The notes beneath the pieces were generated by a model. That model saw only the letters and a list, made by a program, of their open reading frames with translations, was not told the DNA's origin and searched no databases. From Cercis canadensis (taxonomy: Eukaryota; Streptophyta; Magnoliopsida; Fabales; Fabaceae), in the NCBI GenBank assembly GCA_003255065.1, contig QAOA01006784.1, positions 66,591 to 130,590 of the forward strand: a DNA stretch of 64,000 nt, in the 5' to 3' direction. The position numbers and the translations under genes are program-made. Numbering within the stretch: the stretch's first letter is position 1; every line of letters begins with the position of its first letter. Below, in pieces: positions 12,857 to 23,049 of the stretch.

Positions 12857-13679
12857 GGTGGCATCGCAATTTTGCTCTGGATTTTTTTGAATGGGAATTG
12901 ATCTGATTATGCATTTTTTGACTCCTGAGTTTTGATCTCAGAAGCCTTCTTGCATTATTAAAGGTGAAAAGGCTACCATTTTGGTACTTATGGTAGAGAT
13001 ATCAGAGAATTGTGCTGGCGAAGAATGTCATTCAAGTGCTTAAGTTGGGATCATGTTTCTGTTGACTGGATTTGGCATAAGGTAAGAATGGTTCTGTTCA
13101 GGCAAATTGACTTTGCTGGTGTTCAGATGACTGGTGGATTTCACAGAAAATAACTTCTCAACTACTTGTTTCCATCATTTCCAGATGAGGATTACTGACT
13201 TTTTGCCAAGTCTGCGATGTATCCTGGAGGTAAAAGCTTAGAAAAAAAATCAACGTTCAATTGATTAGGATAAATATATTTGCTTAGGTTTTCTAAATTC
13301 ACTTAGCCATTAAAAAATCTTGAAGCCTTGTACATGGTTTACGAATGGATGCAATTCAGTTGCTTAGATATTTAGTTCATTTGATGACCACTTCTGTATC
13401 TGCATTGATGGTAGATTGGCATTACTCATAATGCTAGTATTAATCCTGTACATGAGATTTACATGCCACTAATGAAAAACAGCTCTTTTCCTTCTTTTAC
13501 TTGAGGACTAGTATGAGTAGCATGTGGGGTGCACGTGATTGCAGCCTTCACATACAGTTTCGTAAAAAGTGATACAAACGGCTACACATGAAAGAATGAA
13601 ATATACTGCAGACAGTTTCAGCAATAACAACTAAAGAGGCTGCTCTTTGGGAGGGGTTTTGAGCGGGTTTTAGTGGGAC
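12857..13679. other. 3' UTR and downstream DNA of the bromodomain gene
   Basis: There are no further coding exons after the stop at 12856. Part of this stretch is presumably the 3' UTR, but no clear end can be assigned. No other gene is seen. Confidence 0.5.
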
Positions 13680-13900
13680 TTATTATGTTTTCGATATTAT
13701 TGTAAAGATTTTAAAAAATTAAGTCATTAAATATTATTTACATATCAAAATAATTGATAAAATTTAAGCTTAACGAGATTAAAGAAAATCAAAAGAATTT
13801 GCCAGAATTTGAATATATTTATTTGGCACCTCTGTATTGTGTCGTTAATATATTTTACAATAAATTAATTTGTCCAACATAGTTATGATGCAAAAATTAG
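13680..13900. mobile_element. Fragment of an inverted-repeat MITE family
   Basis: Contains the blocks TTTCGATATTATTGTAAAG, TTTTAAAAAATTAAGTCA and TATTTTACAATAAATTAATT that also occur, in the same order, in the complete elements at 21965-22312 and 25049-25463. The outer inverted-repeat ends are not recognisable here, so it is taken as a truncated or more diverged copy. Confidence 0.5.
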
Positions 13901-14560
13901 TAAATGGTTTCATCCAAGCCACCTATCAACTGTCAAACAATGTGAAATGATTACAAAAGCACAAGAATAATATTATTGAGAATTTTATGACTCACCATTG
14001 CTTCTAGAAGAAAACAAAGAAATAGCTCATCTCACTTTAAGATACAGCACTACTAAAACAAAATAAATGAATAAAATATGATGAGGAAGATGTAATAAAT
14101 AAACAAAGAGGTGTGTTTAAAAACAAACAAAATCCTGCAAATGATATTTCAATTTGGGGACCCATTTTCAACTGAGATCCAAACTACGTCGTATTAAACA
14201 AACAAGTCCTCTTGGAATCTAGCTAAAATTGAAGGTAAGTTTTCAAGTATCCATCCAAATTGTAATCATAGATATTCGTTTTCATACATACAGTTCTTAT
14301 GTTATATTTTGTCCAAAATTTCCAATGAGGATTCCAACCTGTTTTTGAGAGAAAGCTTGTGACAGAGAGAAGAAGAAATTGGAGGGGAAAGAAGAAAAAG
14401 TTCCATATAAAGATAGGAATAATAAGTAATTCAAGAGAATGAAAATGGGTCAATATACATACCATTGAAGTAATCATAACTTAAAAAATTAAACGAAACC
14501 AAATAGCAGAAAAGGGTTGATGAAGACCCTCATAAACAACTAACAAGTCCTTCTCTTCCA

Positions 14561-14707
14561 TCAGATTTGCTTCTGCTTGTTCTTGGATATTTTTCCTTTG
14601 CTTTTCTTTCGATCTCTGAGAATACAAACATCGCCATCGCAAATGAGCTGTTTAGAATCTGAGGATTCAGAGAAGCAGCAGAAAAAATTTGGGAATGACA
14701 AAGCCAT
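14561..14707 (-). CDS. Microprotein, tandem copy 1 (48 aa), unrecognised
   Basis: ATG at 14707, stop at 14561-14563; no intron is needed. The protein starts MALSFPNFFCCFSESSDSK, continues ICDGDVCILRDRKK and ends in a Lys-rich tail. It has an N-terminal hydrophobic and Cys-Cys patch, a Ser-rich linker, a conserved ICDGxVCxLR motif and a basic C-terminus. The same motif order is kept in the two neighbouring copies, which argues that the frame is translated. On the minus strand a TATA-like TTTATAAATA lies about 30-40 bases upstream of the ATG. That is very close, so the leader would be short, or the real start site differs. I do not recognise the family and assign no function. Confidence 0.5.
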   Translation of the reverse strand: MALSFPNFFCCFSESSDSKQLICDGDVCILRDRKKSKGKISKNKQKQI

Positions 14708-15900
14708 GTTGATGATTTTGAAGGCTTTGGTTTCCTTTTATTTATAAAGTACAAGTAGGTAGATGCATGGAAGCCATATCAACCACATATGTAGTAGTGG
14801 GGGGAAGTAGCATATGCAATAATAAATGGAAATGGTCAAAAGATTTCGTGTCAAACACACGTTTTGTTTTAGCATGGTAGCTGAAGGCAGCTCTGAAGGA
14901 CACAAGGATAGAACGTAGATTAGAAGCTCATTCATTCATCACCTAACCGAGTAACCTGTGATGAGATGTTTTAGGATTAGATTAGATCTGTCTTTTAGAA
15001 GGAGAAAAGAAGAGAGAAAGAAAGCCATTTAGTATCTCACTAGTTGCAACCTGTACAACGTACGAGCAGCTATTTAACACAGAGAAATCAGGCTCGAGAA
15101 GAGATATAAGAGAAATAGAAAAAGCAATAGAAATAAGATAATGAGTATAATAACTATAAATAGTCTTACTCGTAGAATAAAGTTTTTTTTTTAGGTCTAT
15201 ATAGTGATTTACAATCTCTAAAAATATGTGTGGTGGAAAAGAGAAAACAACAGTCATTGGTTTGGAGCGCTACATGAAGTGAAATGACCAAAATGCTTCT
15301 CGGCACTATGTTGTTATCATGTAAAAAATATGTAATTATTTTATTTAATCTGTGGTTATCAAATTTAAATATAAACTGATCCACATAAACATTTCAAAGC
15401 TGTTTAATGCTAGAGTATGGATATTTTCAACCATCAAGGAACGTTAGAGTTTAGCCTGCAAAACAGATCCTTGCCGAACACAGGAGGACAAAGAAAAGAA
15501 CAGATCCAATTTGTATTCATAGATCTTCATTTTCATTCAGACAGTTCATATGTTATACATTTGCTAAATTCCTTACAACAGTAACAAGGGTAATTCTATT
15601 GTCTCAAACCACATGAAGGGTTAGTTAATTTAAGTTGTCCAAAATTTCATTTTCTGTGGAATTCAAACTTGAGAGAAAACTGGAGGAAGAAATTGGAGGG
15701 GGAAGAAGAAAAGTGGCACATAAACATGGGAATCATAGGTAATTTAAGCATGAAAATGGGTCAATATACATGTATCCCTTGAATCAATTGTAAACTAGAA
15801 AATTAAATGAAACCAAATAGCAGCCATAATTAAGACAACGTTCTAATCCCAAATAAAGGGCCCCAATAGAAAGCTACCACAGTCCTTCTCTTCCCTTCTA

Positions 15901-16047
15901 TCAGCTTTGCTTCTTCTTGTTCTTGGATCCTTTTCCTTTGCTTTTCTTTCGATCTCTGAGAATGCAAACATCGCCATCACAAATTAGTTGTTTAGAATCT
16001 GAGGAATCAGAGAAGCAGCAGAATAAATTTGAGAATGACATAGTCAT
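15901..16047 (-). CDS. Microprotein, tandem copy 2 (48 aa), unrecognised
   Basis: ATG at 16047 (MTMSF; a second in-frame Met lies two codons on), stop at 15901-15903. The product has the same length as copy 1 and differs at only a minority of positions: FSNLFCCFSDSSDSK, ICDGDVCILRDRKK and a Lys-rich tail. A TATA-like GATAAATAAAAGG lies on the minus strand at about 16088-16100, in the same relative place as in copy 1. The recent duplication with an intact reading frame supports a real gene. Function is unknown. Confidence 0.5.
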   Translation of the reverse strand: MTMSFSNLFCCFSDSSDSKQLICDGDVCILRDRKKSKGKGSKNKKKQS

Positions 16048-16613
16048 GATGATGATATTGAAGGTAAAGGACTCGCTTGCTGTGGTTTCCTTTTATTTAT
16101 CAAACACAGATATAGTTGTGGGAGGCAAGTAGCATATGCAAAAATAATGGTCAAAGATTATGCAATCTGTGTCCAGCACACGTTTTGGTTTGGTTTGCTA
16201 GGCATGAAAATGAGTGGCCACAAAGACGTGTTGAACTAGCATGGTAGCTGAAGCTCAGAAGGCTATAATTGAGGCGCTTTTTGGAACAATGAAAGGCCAC
16301 AAGGATATATCTTAGAAGCTCATTCATTCACCAGCTAACCCAGTTAATGTGATGAGATGAATTGGGGTTAGATTAGATCTAAAACTGAAAAAGGAGTAAA
16401 ATCTCATTTACAATCTTTGAATACGTGTGATTGGGGAAGAGAAGAGCACAACCACTTTTCACGAGTATTATTATATTTGCTTTAGCAAAATGCTTTTCAG
16501 CCAAGATCAATTGTTCGGTGTTGATGTAGTTGTACAATAGTTATTGATAAAATAAGTGATTCCGACCATTTACTTCAACCTACCACCTTTTTTCTTTTTT
16601 TAATCAAATTTCT

Positions 16614-17001
16614 CAGCCTTTAAAGCACCCTTCTTTGCTTTACGTAAGATCAAATTTATCAAACGACCAATAATCAAGAACTCAAGTTGTGCTCAAAATT
16701 TATAGGTTATGTATTTAAATTCGGAATTATAACAAAAAATATTAAAAAAAATGTAACATCAAATTTAATACTAAAAATATGAGTAGAAAAATATTATATT
16801 GTAACGAAAATNCAGCCTTTAAAGCACCCTTCTTTGCTTTATGTAAGATCAAATTTATCAAACGGCCAATAATCAAGAACTTAAGTTGTCCTTATAGGTT
16901 CTGTATTTAAATTCGGAATTGTAACAAAAAATATTAAAAAATGTAACATCAAATTTAATACTAAAAATATGAGTAGAAAAATATTATATTGTAACGAAAA
17001 T
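16614..17001. repeat. Direct duplication across a single N (16812), probable haplotype artefact
   Basis: 16614-16811 is repeated at 16813-17001. The copies end and begin exactly at the N. They differ by several substitutions and small length changes (for example TACGTAAG/TATGTAAG and CGACCAAT/CGGCCAAT). This is the most diverged of the N-flanked duplications in the window. Two allelic contig ends joined by a one-base gap is the simplest reading. Confidence 0.8.
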
Positions 17002-17614
17002 GAATTTTAAATTTAGATTAGAATACACTTTAGGTCCTTGACTTTTATACTATTTTTTTATTCACATCTTTGTAGTTTTAATTACTTTAATTAAACCTTA
17101 ATCAATTTCAAAATTTCAATTACATCCTCAGCCGGAAAAGCTCTAACGGAGATTGATGACATGAATTTAATTTATATATAATTACTTTTTTTTTATTACG
17201 TGGCAATACAATACATGTGTCACATAACGTGTCACAATTAATACCTTACATTAGTTGCAATTCATGTAATGCACAAACAATTATTTAAACAGAAAAATAA
17301 GACCCATGAAAAGAGAACAGAAAAATAGCAGAAGGAAAAACAAGGACTATAAATAATTTTACTTGCAGAGAAATAGTTTTTTTTTTAAAAATTTATACAA
17401 TGATTTCCTTCTTTTTTTATTTCCCTTTAAAATCATCCACTCAAACAGGCAGTAAATCACAAAGAAGAAAGGTAATAAGAGTCGAAACTTTAAATACTAA
17501 TTAATCAAGATGATTCTTATATATATCATCTTAAAACATTCAATAGATCGAAAGTTTAACATTGTTGGTTAAAAACTTCAAAATAGTGTAGAAGTAATTG
17601 ATACAGTCGAAAGG

Positions 17615-17645
17615 AAAAAAAAAAAAAAAAAAANAAAAAAAAAAC
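17615..17645. repeat. Poly(A) homopolymer containing an N
   Basis: An A-run of roughly 30 bases is broken by one N at 17634. It is probably an unresolved homopolymer or a tiny overlap of contig ends. Confidence 0.8.
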
Positions 17646-17761
17646 TAACAAATATAAAAGTTTATGGAATCAAGTGATGAATTACACTATATGCATGCAT
17701 CCCCAATTCCCAGCAATTTGGTGATGATACAGCTGAAACCATAATTGAGAAAGGGTAATAT

Positions 17762-17959
17762 CTACCATCTTGAAGACATTCTTCTGGAAAGATGAGCAAA
17801 TGACATCCGAAAGCTTTGCTTTCTCTCACTCTTGGATTTTTTCCCAGCTGTTTCCTTCTGACTTCTCAGAACACAAACATTACCATCGCAGATGTGTCTT
17901 TTTGATTCAGATGAGGACTCAGAGAAGCAGCCGAAGATGTTTGATAGATACAAACCCAT
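17762..17959 (-). CDS. Microprotein, tandem copy 3 (65 aa), possible N-myristoylation
   Basis: ATG at 17959, stop at 17762-17764. It shares the array signature (NIFGCFSESS, ICDGNVCVLR, Lys/Ser-rich basic region) but runs 17 residues longer, ending SFAHLSRRMSSRW. It begins MGLYLS, which fits the plant N-myristoylation pattern (Gly2, Ser6). Copies 1 and 2 have Ala2 and Thr2 and cannot be modified this way. A TATATATAAATA stretch lies about 45-60 bases upstream. It may be the ancestral form, with membrane attachment lost in the other two, but that is inference. The family is not recognised. Confidence 0.55.
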   Translation of the reverse strand: MGLYLSNIFGCFSESSSESKRHICDGNVCVLRSQKETAGKKSKSERKQSFRMSFAHLSRRMSSRW

Positions 17960-18757
17960 TGAAAAATCAGCTATATATGAAACTCACACATATGAGAATG
18001 TTATACATATATATAAATAAAGAGTGAGGTGGGTGACATAGGCAAATATACATGTGTAAAGTCAATATTGGCTAGCTCAATATATATGTGGTAGCTTAAT
18101 TTAAATGCAAATTTTATTAGTCAAATACTTTGTTCTATATTCAAACTTTAAATGCAGGCCACACGTACGCATCGTTTGTTTTCAGAAAATTCATTAGTCA
18201 AATGGTTCATTAATATCAAAACGTGTTAGACTGGGTTATTTGGTAGCTTAGTTTTCTTTCTGTGTTCACCATTTTTTCTTTCTCTTCTCTAAATAATATA
18301 TTTAATTACTATCTTTTTGAAATATGCAACAAAAGAGTAAACCAATAGAACTTTTCCTCCATTTAGTTTATTCATTGATTATAGGGAGTAGGAAATGCTT
18401 TAGTATATTCATATTGTTACATATTTTTCTTCGGCACTATTGAATTTTCTTTTTGGCACATGGTACTCTACAAGGTTGCATCTAAGATTTTATGTAAATT
18501 ACCCTTTAAAATCATTGCCACTACTAGTATATGCTATTTTAAAACCAAAAGGTCATGTCAAATTAGAAGTTGAAATCTCGCTTTAGGTCGAATTAATCTA
18601 ATATTATTATTTTTTAATTTTGTAGTTAAGTGGTAAATTAATTTTTTAGGGGGCAAGAAAAAGTGTGCAATGTGTTGTATCATCATATTATTATTTGGTA
18701 TCAGATGGGGCTAAAATAGTAATGATATTTCTACAATTTTTTTGTTAATTACAATAG

Positions 18758-19317
18758 TCTGCAATTGGGCATTTTGACTTAAATATTACATTTTTATAAT
18801 TTTTTTATACATTTATCATACTTTTAAATTTATTTACCTTAATATTACACTTTTTAAAAAATTAAAAACCAAAAAAAAAATCCAAGTAGTGGGCCCCACC
18901 AGACACATCGCAGTCTACGTTACGTGTCCCACTTCAAAAACTTATAAAGAGGCTTAATTTCAAAAACATATTATGATTTGATCCTTTAGCACCAAAAGGC
19001 TGACCAACAAGCTAGAAAATGAATTCGTCATAAACAAAATAATAAATGGATCATATTTGCAGGCCATTGCTTCATAGGCGTGTCTAGAAGAAGGGATAGA
19101 AAAGTGGGATACATGCACGTGGGCCGTAGCATGTCCGGTGGAGACACGCCAACTGGCCCACGGCGTGTTCGGTGGAGCCCACTGCTCCGAAAATATTTTT
19201 TTTTAGTTTTTGATTTTTTTTAAAATATAATATTATGATAAATAAGTTTGAAAGTATGATAAATGTGTTAAAAAATTATAAAAGTATAATATTTGTGTCA
19301 AAAAGCCTCTGCAATTG
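18758..19317. mobile_element. Mutator-type MITE, copy 1, with perfect 10-bp target duplication
   Basis: The element 18768-19307 (540 bp) has terminal inverted repeats of roughly 110 bp: GGCATTTTGAC... on the left and its complement ...GTCAAAAAGCC on the right. It is flanked by a perfect 10-bp direct repeat TCTGCAATTG (18758-18767 and 19308-19317). The interior is less AT-rich and has no open frame. Long TIRs and a duplication of 9-11 bp are hallmarks of Mutator-like elements, and lack of coding makes it non-autonomous. It belongs to the same family as the element at 20515-21076. Confidence 0.8.
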
Positions 19318-20504
19318 TGGTATAGATAGAATTTAAATTGCATAAAAAAAAATTAGAGCAATTGAATTCAAATTTTGTCATACAAACTGGTGAAATATTA
19401 TGACGAAAAAAATGTCTTGTGATGCAATAATCGAAGTCTTGTCCAGCGTTGAATTTTCATTGTATGCTACAAAGTCCGATCTTCAAAAATGTCAAAACTC
19501 AAATACTTTTTTTGGTAAAAGTTATATTTAAACACAAACTAGGTTATATTAGAGAGAGGTGTAAGAAGATGGCATAGCAGGTTATGGTTACATAGAAGAA
19601 AGAGTAAATGTTTGGTTCCTCAACAAGTAAACTTGCGTTTCTGTATATATATGTTTGAATTGGGAATGTCTGAATTGGGGCATCAAGCTTGAACTCATAA
19701 AAATCAACACCAGTTTGGAAATGTAAGACTTGGTTTGAGCCATACAATGGAAAGCTTAAGCAGCCTTTATAAGGAGCTTTTCTCAAATTCAAAGCCACAT
19801 GAAACGAAAGGTTTAATTTGATTTGGAAAGTTCGTTCCATTTAACAGATGGCATTGTCCCAAAAGATGAGATCCTTAGCTATATATATATGGTGATTTGG
19901 TACTGTAAAGCTTCTGAAGAGAGGAAGATGCACATTGAGAGAAATAGATTTGCATGGCTATGAGGAAAATGGAGAGGAGTAGCCAAGATAAGATAATGAT
20001 TTTGAATCAGGAATTATAAGAGAGCTAGATTACCACTCATTAATTTGTGTAGCCTCCTTTAAATAAAATAAAAAGCAAACTAATAGATTGATACTCACAA
20101 ATCCATCACATAAAATGGCATATAACTTGTCAAATACAGTAGCTAAGTATACTTATGTTTCTTTTCTACATGTCTAGATCGCTGTAAGGTCAAGATCATG
20201 ATGAATGCTTTTTAATTTTAAACTTCATAACTACTATTCATACATATTCCTATTACCGATTAAAATATTTTCAATACCAATACCTTTCACAACTTGATGA
20301 ACAAAATCTCAAAATCCAACCCCATAAATCCAGTGACTAATCAGTTTCTAGCTGAGACAGCAAAGCAGCAATAAGCAATATTTTTCCAGTACCATTAACT
20401 TAATACCCAATTAATTACTTGTTAAAACTAAAATTAATAGCCATAACTAAAATTTCCCATAAAAACTTCTTTCTAGAAGCATCTGCCATTGGGTTATTGG
20501 GGCA
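19318..20504. other. Intergenic; one doubtful secretory-type frame
   Basis: A 98-codon minus-strand frame (19544-19840) resembles nothing I recognise. A shorter minus-strand frame at 19875-20006 encodes a hydrophobic leader-like segment (ILSWLLLSIFLIAM) followed by SQCASSSLQKL, but a stop precedes it and the only Met lies inside the hydrophobic run. Neither is called a gene. Confidence 0.4.
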
Positions 20505-21086
20505 ATTGTAGCAAGGTTTTTTTACCTCAATATTACACTTTACAAACTTATTTACTTATTTATTACATTTTTAAAACTATTTACCTAAATATTACATTTT
20601 AAAAAAAAATTAAAAATTAAAAATAAAATAAAATCTGACAGTGTAGAGTTTACTGGACACACCGTATCACATGTGGCACATTCAGTGGGGAATGCCGCTT
20701 AAGATCCGGCGTATCCAATTTTTTTCATTTTATTTTCTCTTTCATTCTTTCACTTTTATCTTCTCTCTCTTTCTTTTTATTTTCACCATTTATTCTCTTT
20801 CTTCACATGTGGCTACCTTTTACCATCTCTCTCTCACTTTTAACTTCTCTTTTTCCATTTTATCTTCACACATTTTTCTCTTTCTTCTGTCACATGGGAC
20901 ATGCCGGATCCATGTGGTGTGTCCCCACTAAACACACCATGTGGGATATAGTGTGTCTAATGAACCTCACGTTGTTAGAATTTTTTTTTTTAAATATAAT
21001 ATTTACGTAAATAATTTTAAAAGTATAATAAATAGATAAATAAATTTGTAAAATGTAATATTGAGCTTAAAGAGCCATTGTAGCAA
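20505..21086. mobile_element. Mutator-type MITE, copy 2, with perfect 10-bp target duplication
   Basis: The element 20515-21076 (562 bp) has inverted repeats of about 110 bp that include a CTCAATATTACA block at both ends. It is flanked by the perfect 10-bp repeat ATTGTAGCAA (20505-20514 and 21077-21086). The TIR sequence matches copy 1 at 18768-19307, and the interiors share GTGTCC- and CACATG-type motifs. The interior holds a pyrimidine-rich stretch at about 20715-20890, whose frames I take to be non-coding. Confidence 0.8.
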
Positions 21087-21964
21087 AGATACAGCATAGA
21101 CAGCACACACTTCATCCCTAATTTTGTGCATCCTTAAAGGGGAACAAACAGATAGTACTCTCTAATCTTGTGTCTGTCTATGTTGTTCCTCCAAACTCCA
21201 ATGCTTATCTTAAGGTACTAGTTCGAGACAAACCGTACATTATAGTACATCCCCCACTCTTTCTCTTTTCGTGATGTGTTTGCCAAATTTAGCTCATTAT
21301 ACTTCTGAAACCTTGCTTCTCCAAGATACTTGGTAGTTAGAGTTGATTTTTCTGGTGAAAACCCACATGTGTTAATAAGATATGAGACTGCAAAAGACAA
21401 CTCCTTTGAAGTGATTGAGAAGAATTGTGCAGAAAATCATTGACTTAATAGGAAAACCAGTTGAAATGCTGTGAAAGGAATGCTATTGCTATCGAGACGC
21501 CTATGGTTATGGAAAGGAACAATCTTGCACATAAAATTAAACATGGTTCATCAAAATTCAGTCCCTCAAAGAAGAAACTCATTGATTTTTGAATTCCACC
21601 AAAATGTTTAATATAAAAAAAAAAAAATAGAGTTTGTTATCTTACCTCATCTAAATTAGTGCGGTCAAAAGGAACAACCATTTTACTGCGCCACGGAGAA
21701 CGGTTGAAAGTACAGATTGGACAGTGCACANTGGACAATGCACATGCATAGATGGATGGATTGTGGGCATGACAGGGCAACCAGCGAAGTGCTAAATTTG
21801 GCAAACACATCACAAATAAGAGAAATTCGGATACATTCATGTTATCCCTTAACACCACACTCTCATCACTGTCATGTTTGTTTAATTTTGACCATTCATT
21901 CTCATTACAAGTACATCAATAGTGTAGATGCTGCCACCTCTGCCATTTTTAAAGTTTTTTTAAT
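21087..21964. other. Intergenic, no gene seen
   Basis: No coding series is visible. An N at 21731 lies between near-identical 13-bp segments (21718-21730 and 21732-21744, one mismatch), a miniature version of the N-flanked duplications elsewhere in the window. Confidence 0.6.
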
Positions 21965-22312
21965 ATCTAATGGATTCTATATTATCTCACCTGTATAAGT
22001 AGGGTAAAAAAAAAAGTTATTAAGAGTTTAGAATAAAATCAATTTTTGATTTTGGTACCATTGAAAAGATTTTAAAAAATTAAATCACTCAATAGTCACA
22101 TTCTATTAAGGGCTACAAGAGCATAGTAACATTAGCAAAATTATTATATATAGACACAGGGTCATGTATTATTTTATTTATGTATTTTATAATAAATTAA
22201 TTGTTCTAACATATATGAGTAATTCAATTTTTTAATATCTTTACATTAGTATCAAAATAAAAAATTTATTCTACTCCAAACTCCAAATAAAATATTTATT
22301 CCTTTTTACTTC
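21965..22312. mobile_element. Inverted-repeat MITE (second family), copy 1
   Basis: The left arm (about 21985-22085) and right arm (about 22220-22312) are inverted copies with shared blocks: GGGTAAAAA, AGAATAAA, TTTGATTTTGGTA/TTTTATTTTGATA and TTAAAAAATT. The same arms and interior recur in the element within the MYB intron (25049-25463). The outer ends are degraded, so the limits are approximate and no target duplication can be claimed. Confidence 0.65.
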
Positions 22313-22643
22313 ACAGTTCACACAAATATAGCAACCTCCCAGTAAAATAGGTGAAATACAGAGAGAGAGAGAGAGAGAGGTGTTACTATTAGTCTGTTAG
22401 CCTCCAAGGAATCCAAGTGGAATGAGACTACAAAACAGCTAGGTGAAAAACGCGTATAAAATTTACCACCATTAGCTCCGAGATGTAATCGGAATTGCGC
22501 AGAGTTAGCTCCCCCTCTATATCTCTACCTTCCCCACACCCACTGTTTCCTTTCAGTTGTGCCTTGTTGATTTCTGTTGGGAGGCCCTTCCATTTCCATC
22601 CTCCATTTTCCACCGCCACCACCCCCCACCCCCCTCCCCCCTC

Positions 22644-22661
22644 NNNNNNNNNNNNNNNNNN
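22644..22661. other. Assembly gap (18 N) in C-rich DNA
   Basis: Eighteen N lie between CCCCCTCCCCCCTC-like tracts on both sides, about 390 bp upstream of the MYB start codon. This is a low-complexity region the assembly did not resolve. The promoter or leader of the MYB gene may therefore be incomplete. Confidence 0.95.
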
Positions 22662-23049
22662 CCTCCCCCCTCCCCAACCACTATTAATTCCTACTTCCTA
22701 GTATTCACTCCTCCCCTTCTCTCCCTACAAATCGATTAAACAAATTTAGTGAAAGAAAGAAAGGTTGAATGTACAGATTGCTTACTCCTAAACCCACAGA
22801 ACCCATTATGATTATGATGATATGAAGGGGGCAAGGAACCCACAAAATTGAAGTGTTTGAAGCTGCCAAAAAAGAGGGAGAGAAAGCTGGATTTCATTTC
22901 ATTTTGTAAAAATAGTTACCTAGCTGCTTTGCTGCCTTGATAAATAAGTAAAGTTTAATTAACGGTTACAGGATCAGAGCGGCGTTGGCAAAGTGATTAT
23001 ATGAAGACAAAGTGCCCTGTTTTTGGCTGTTAGAAGGTGGATTGAGTAA

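Larger units (their letters stand above)
14225..18020 (-). repeat. Tandem array of three microprotein gene units
   Basis: Unit A (about 14225-15257) and unit B (about 15500-16460) are similar along most of their length. The match includes downstream DNA (AAATGGGTCAATATACAT and AAACCAAATAGCAG blocks), the small ORF, and upstream DNA (AGCATATGCAA, ACACACGTTTTG, AGAAGCTCATTCATTCA and GTGATGAGATG blocks). A third, more diverged unit carries its ORF at 17762-17959. The DNA at about 17285-17410 resembles the distal upstream part of unit A (about 15065-15215), including CTATAAATA and a T-run. This pattern indicates serial local duplication of a whole small gene with its promoter. Confidence 0.75.

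Noticed and set aside
20671..21010. Phe/Ser/Leu-rich frames in the Mutator-type MITE
   Set aside because: They arise from a pyrimidine-rich low-complexity tract inside the transposon, with no similarity to a known protein.
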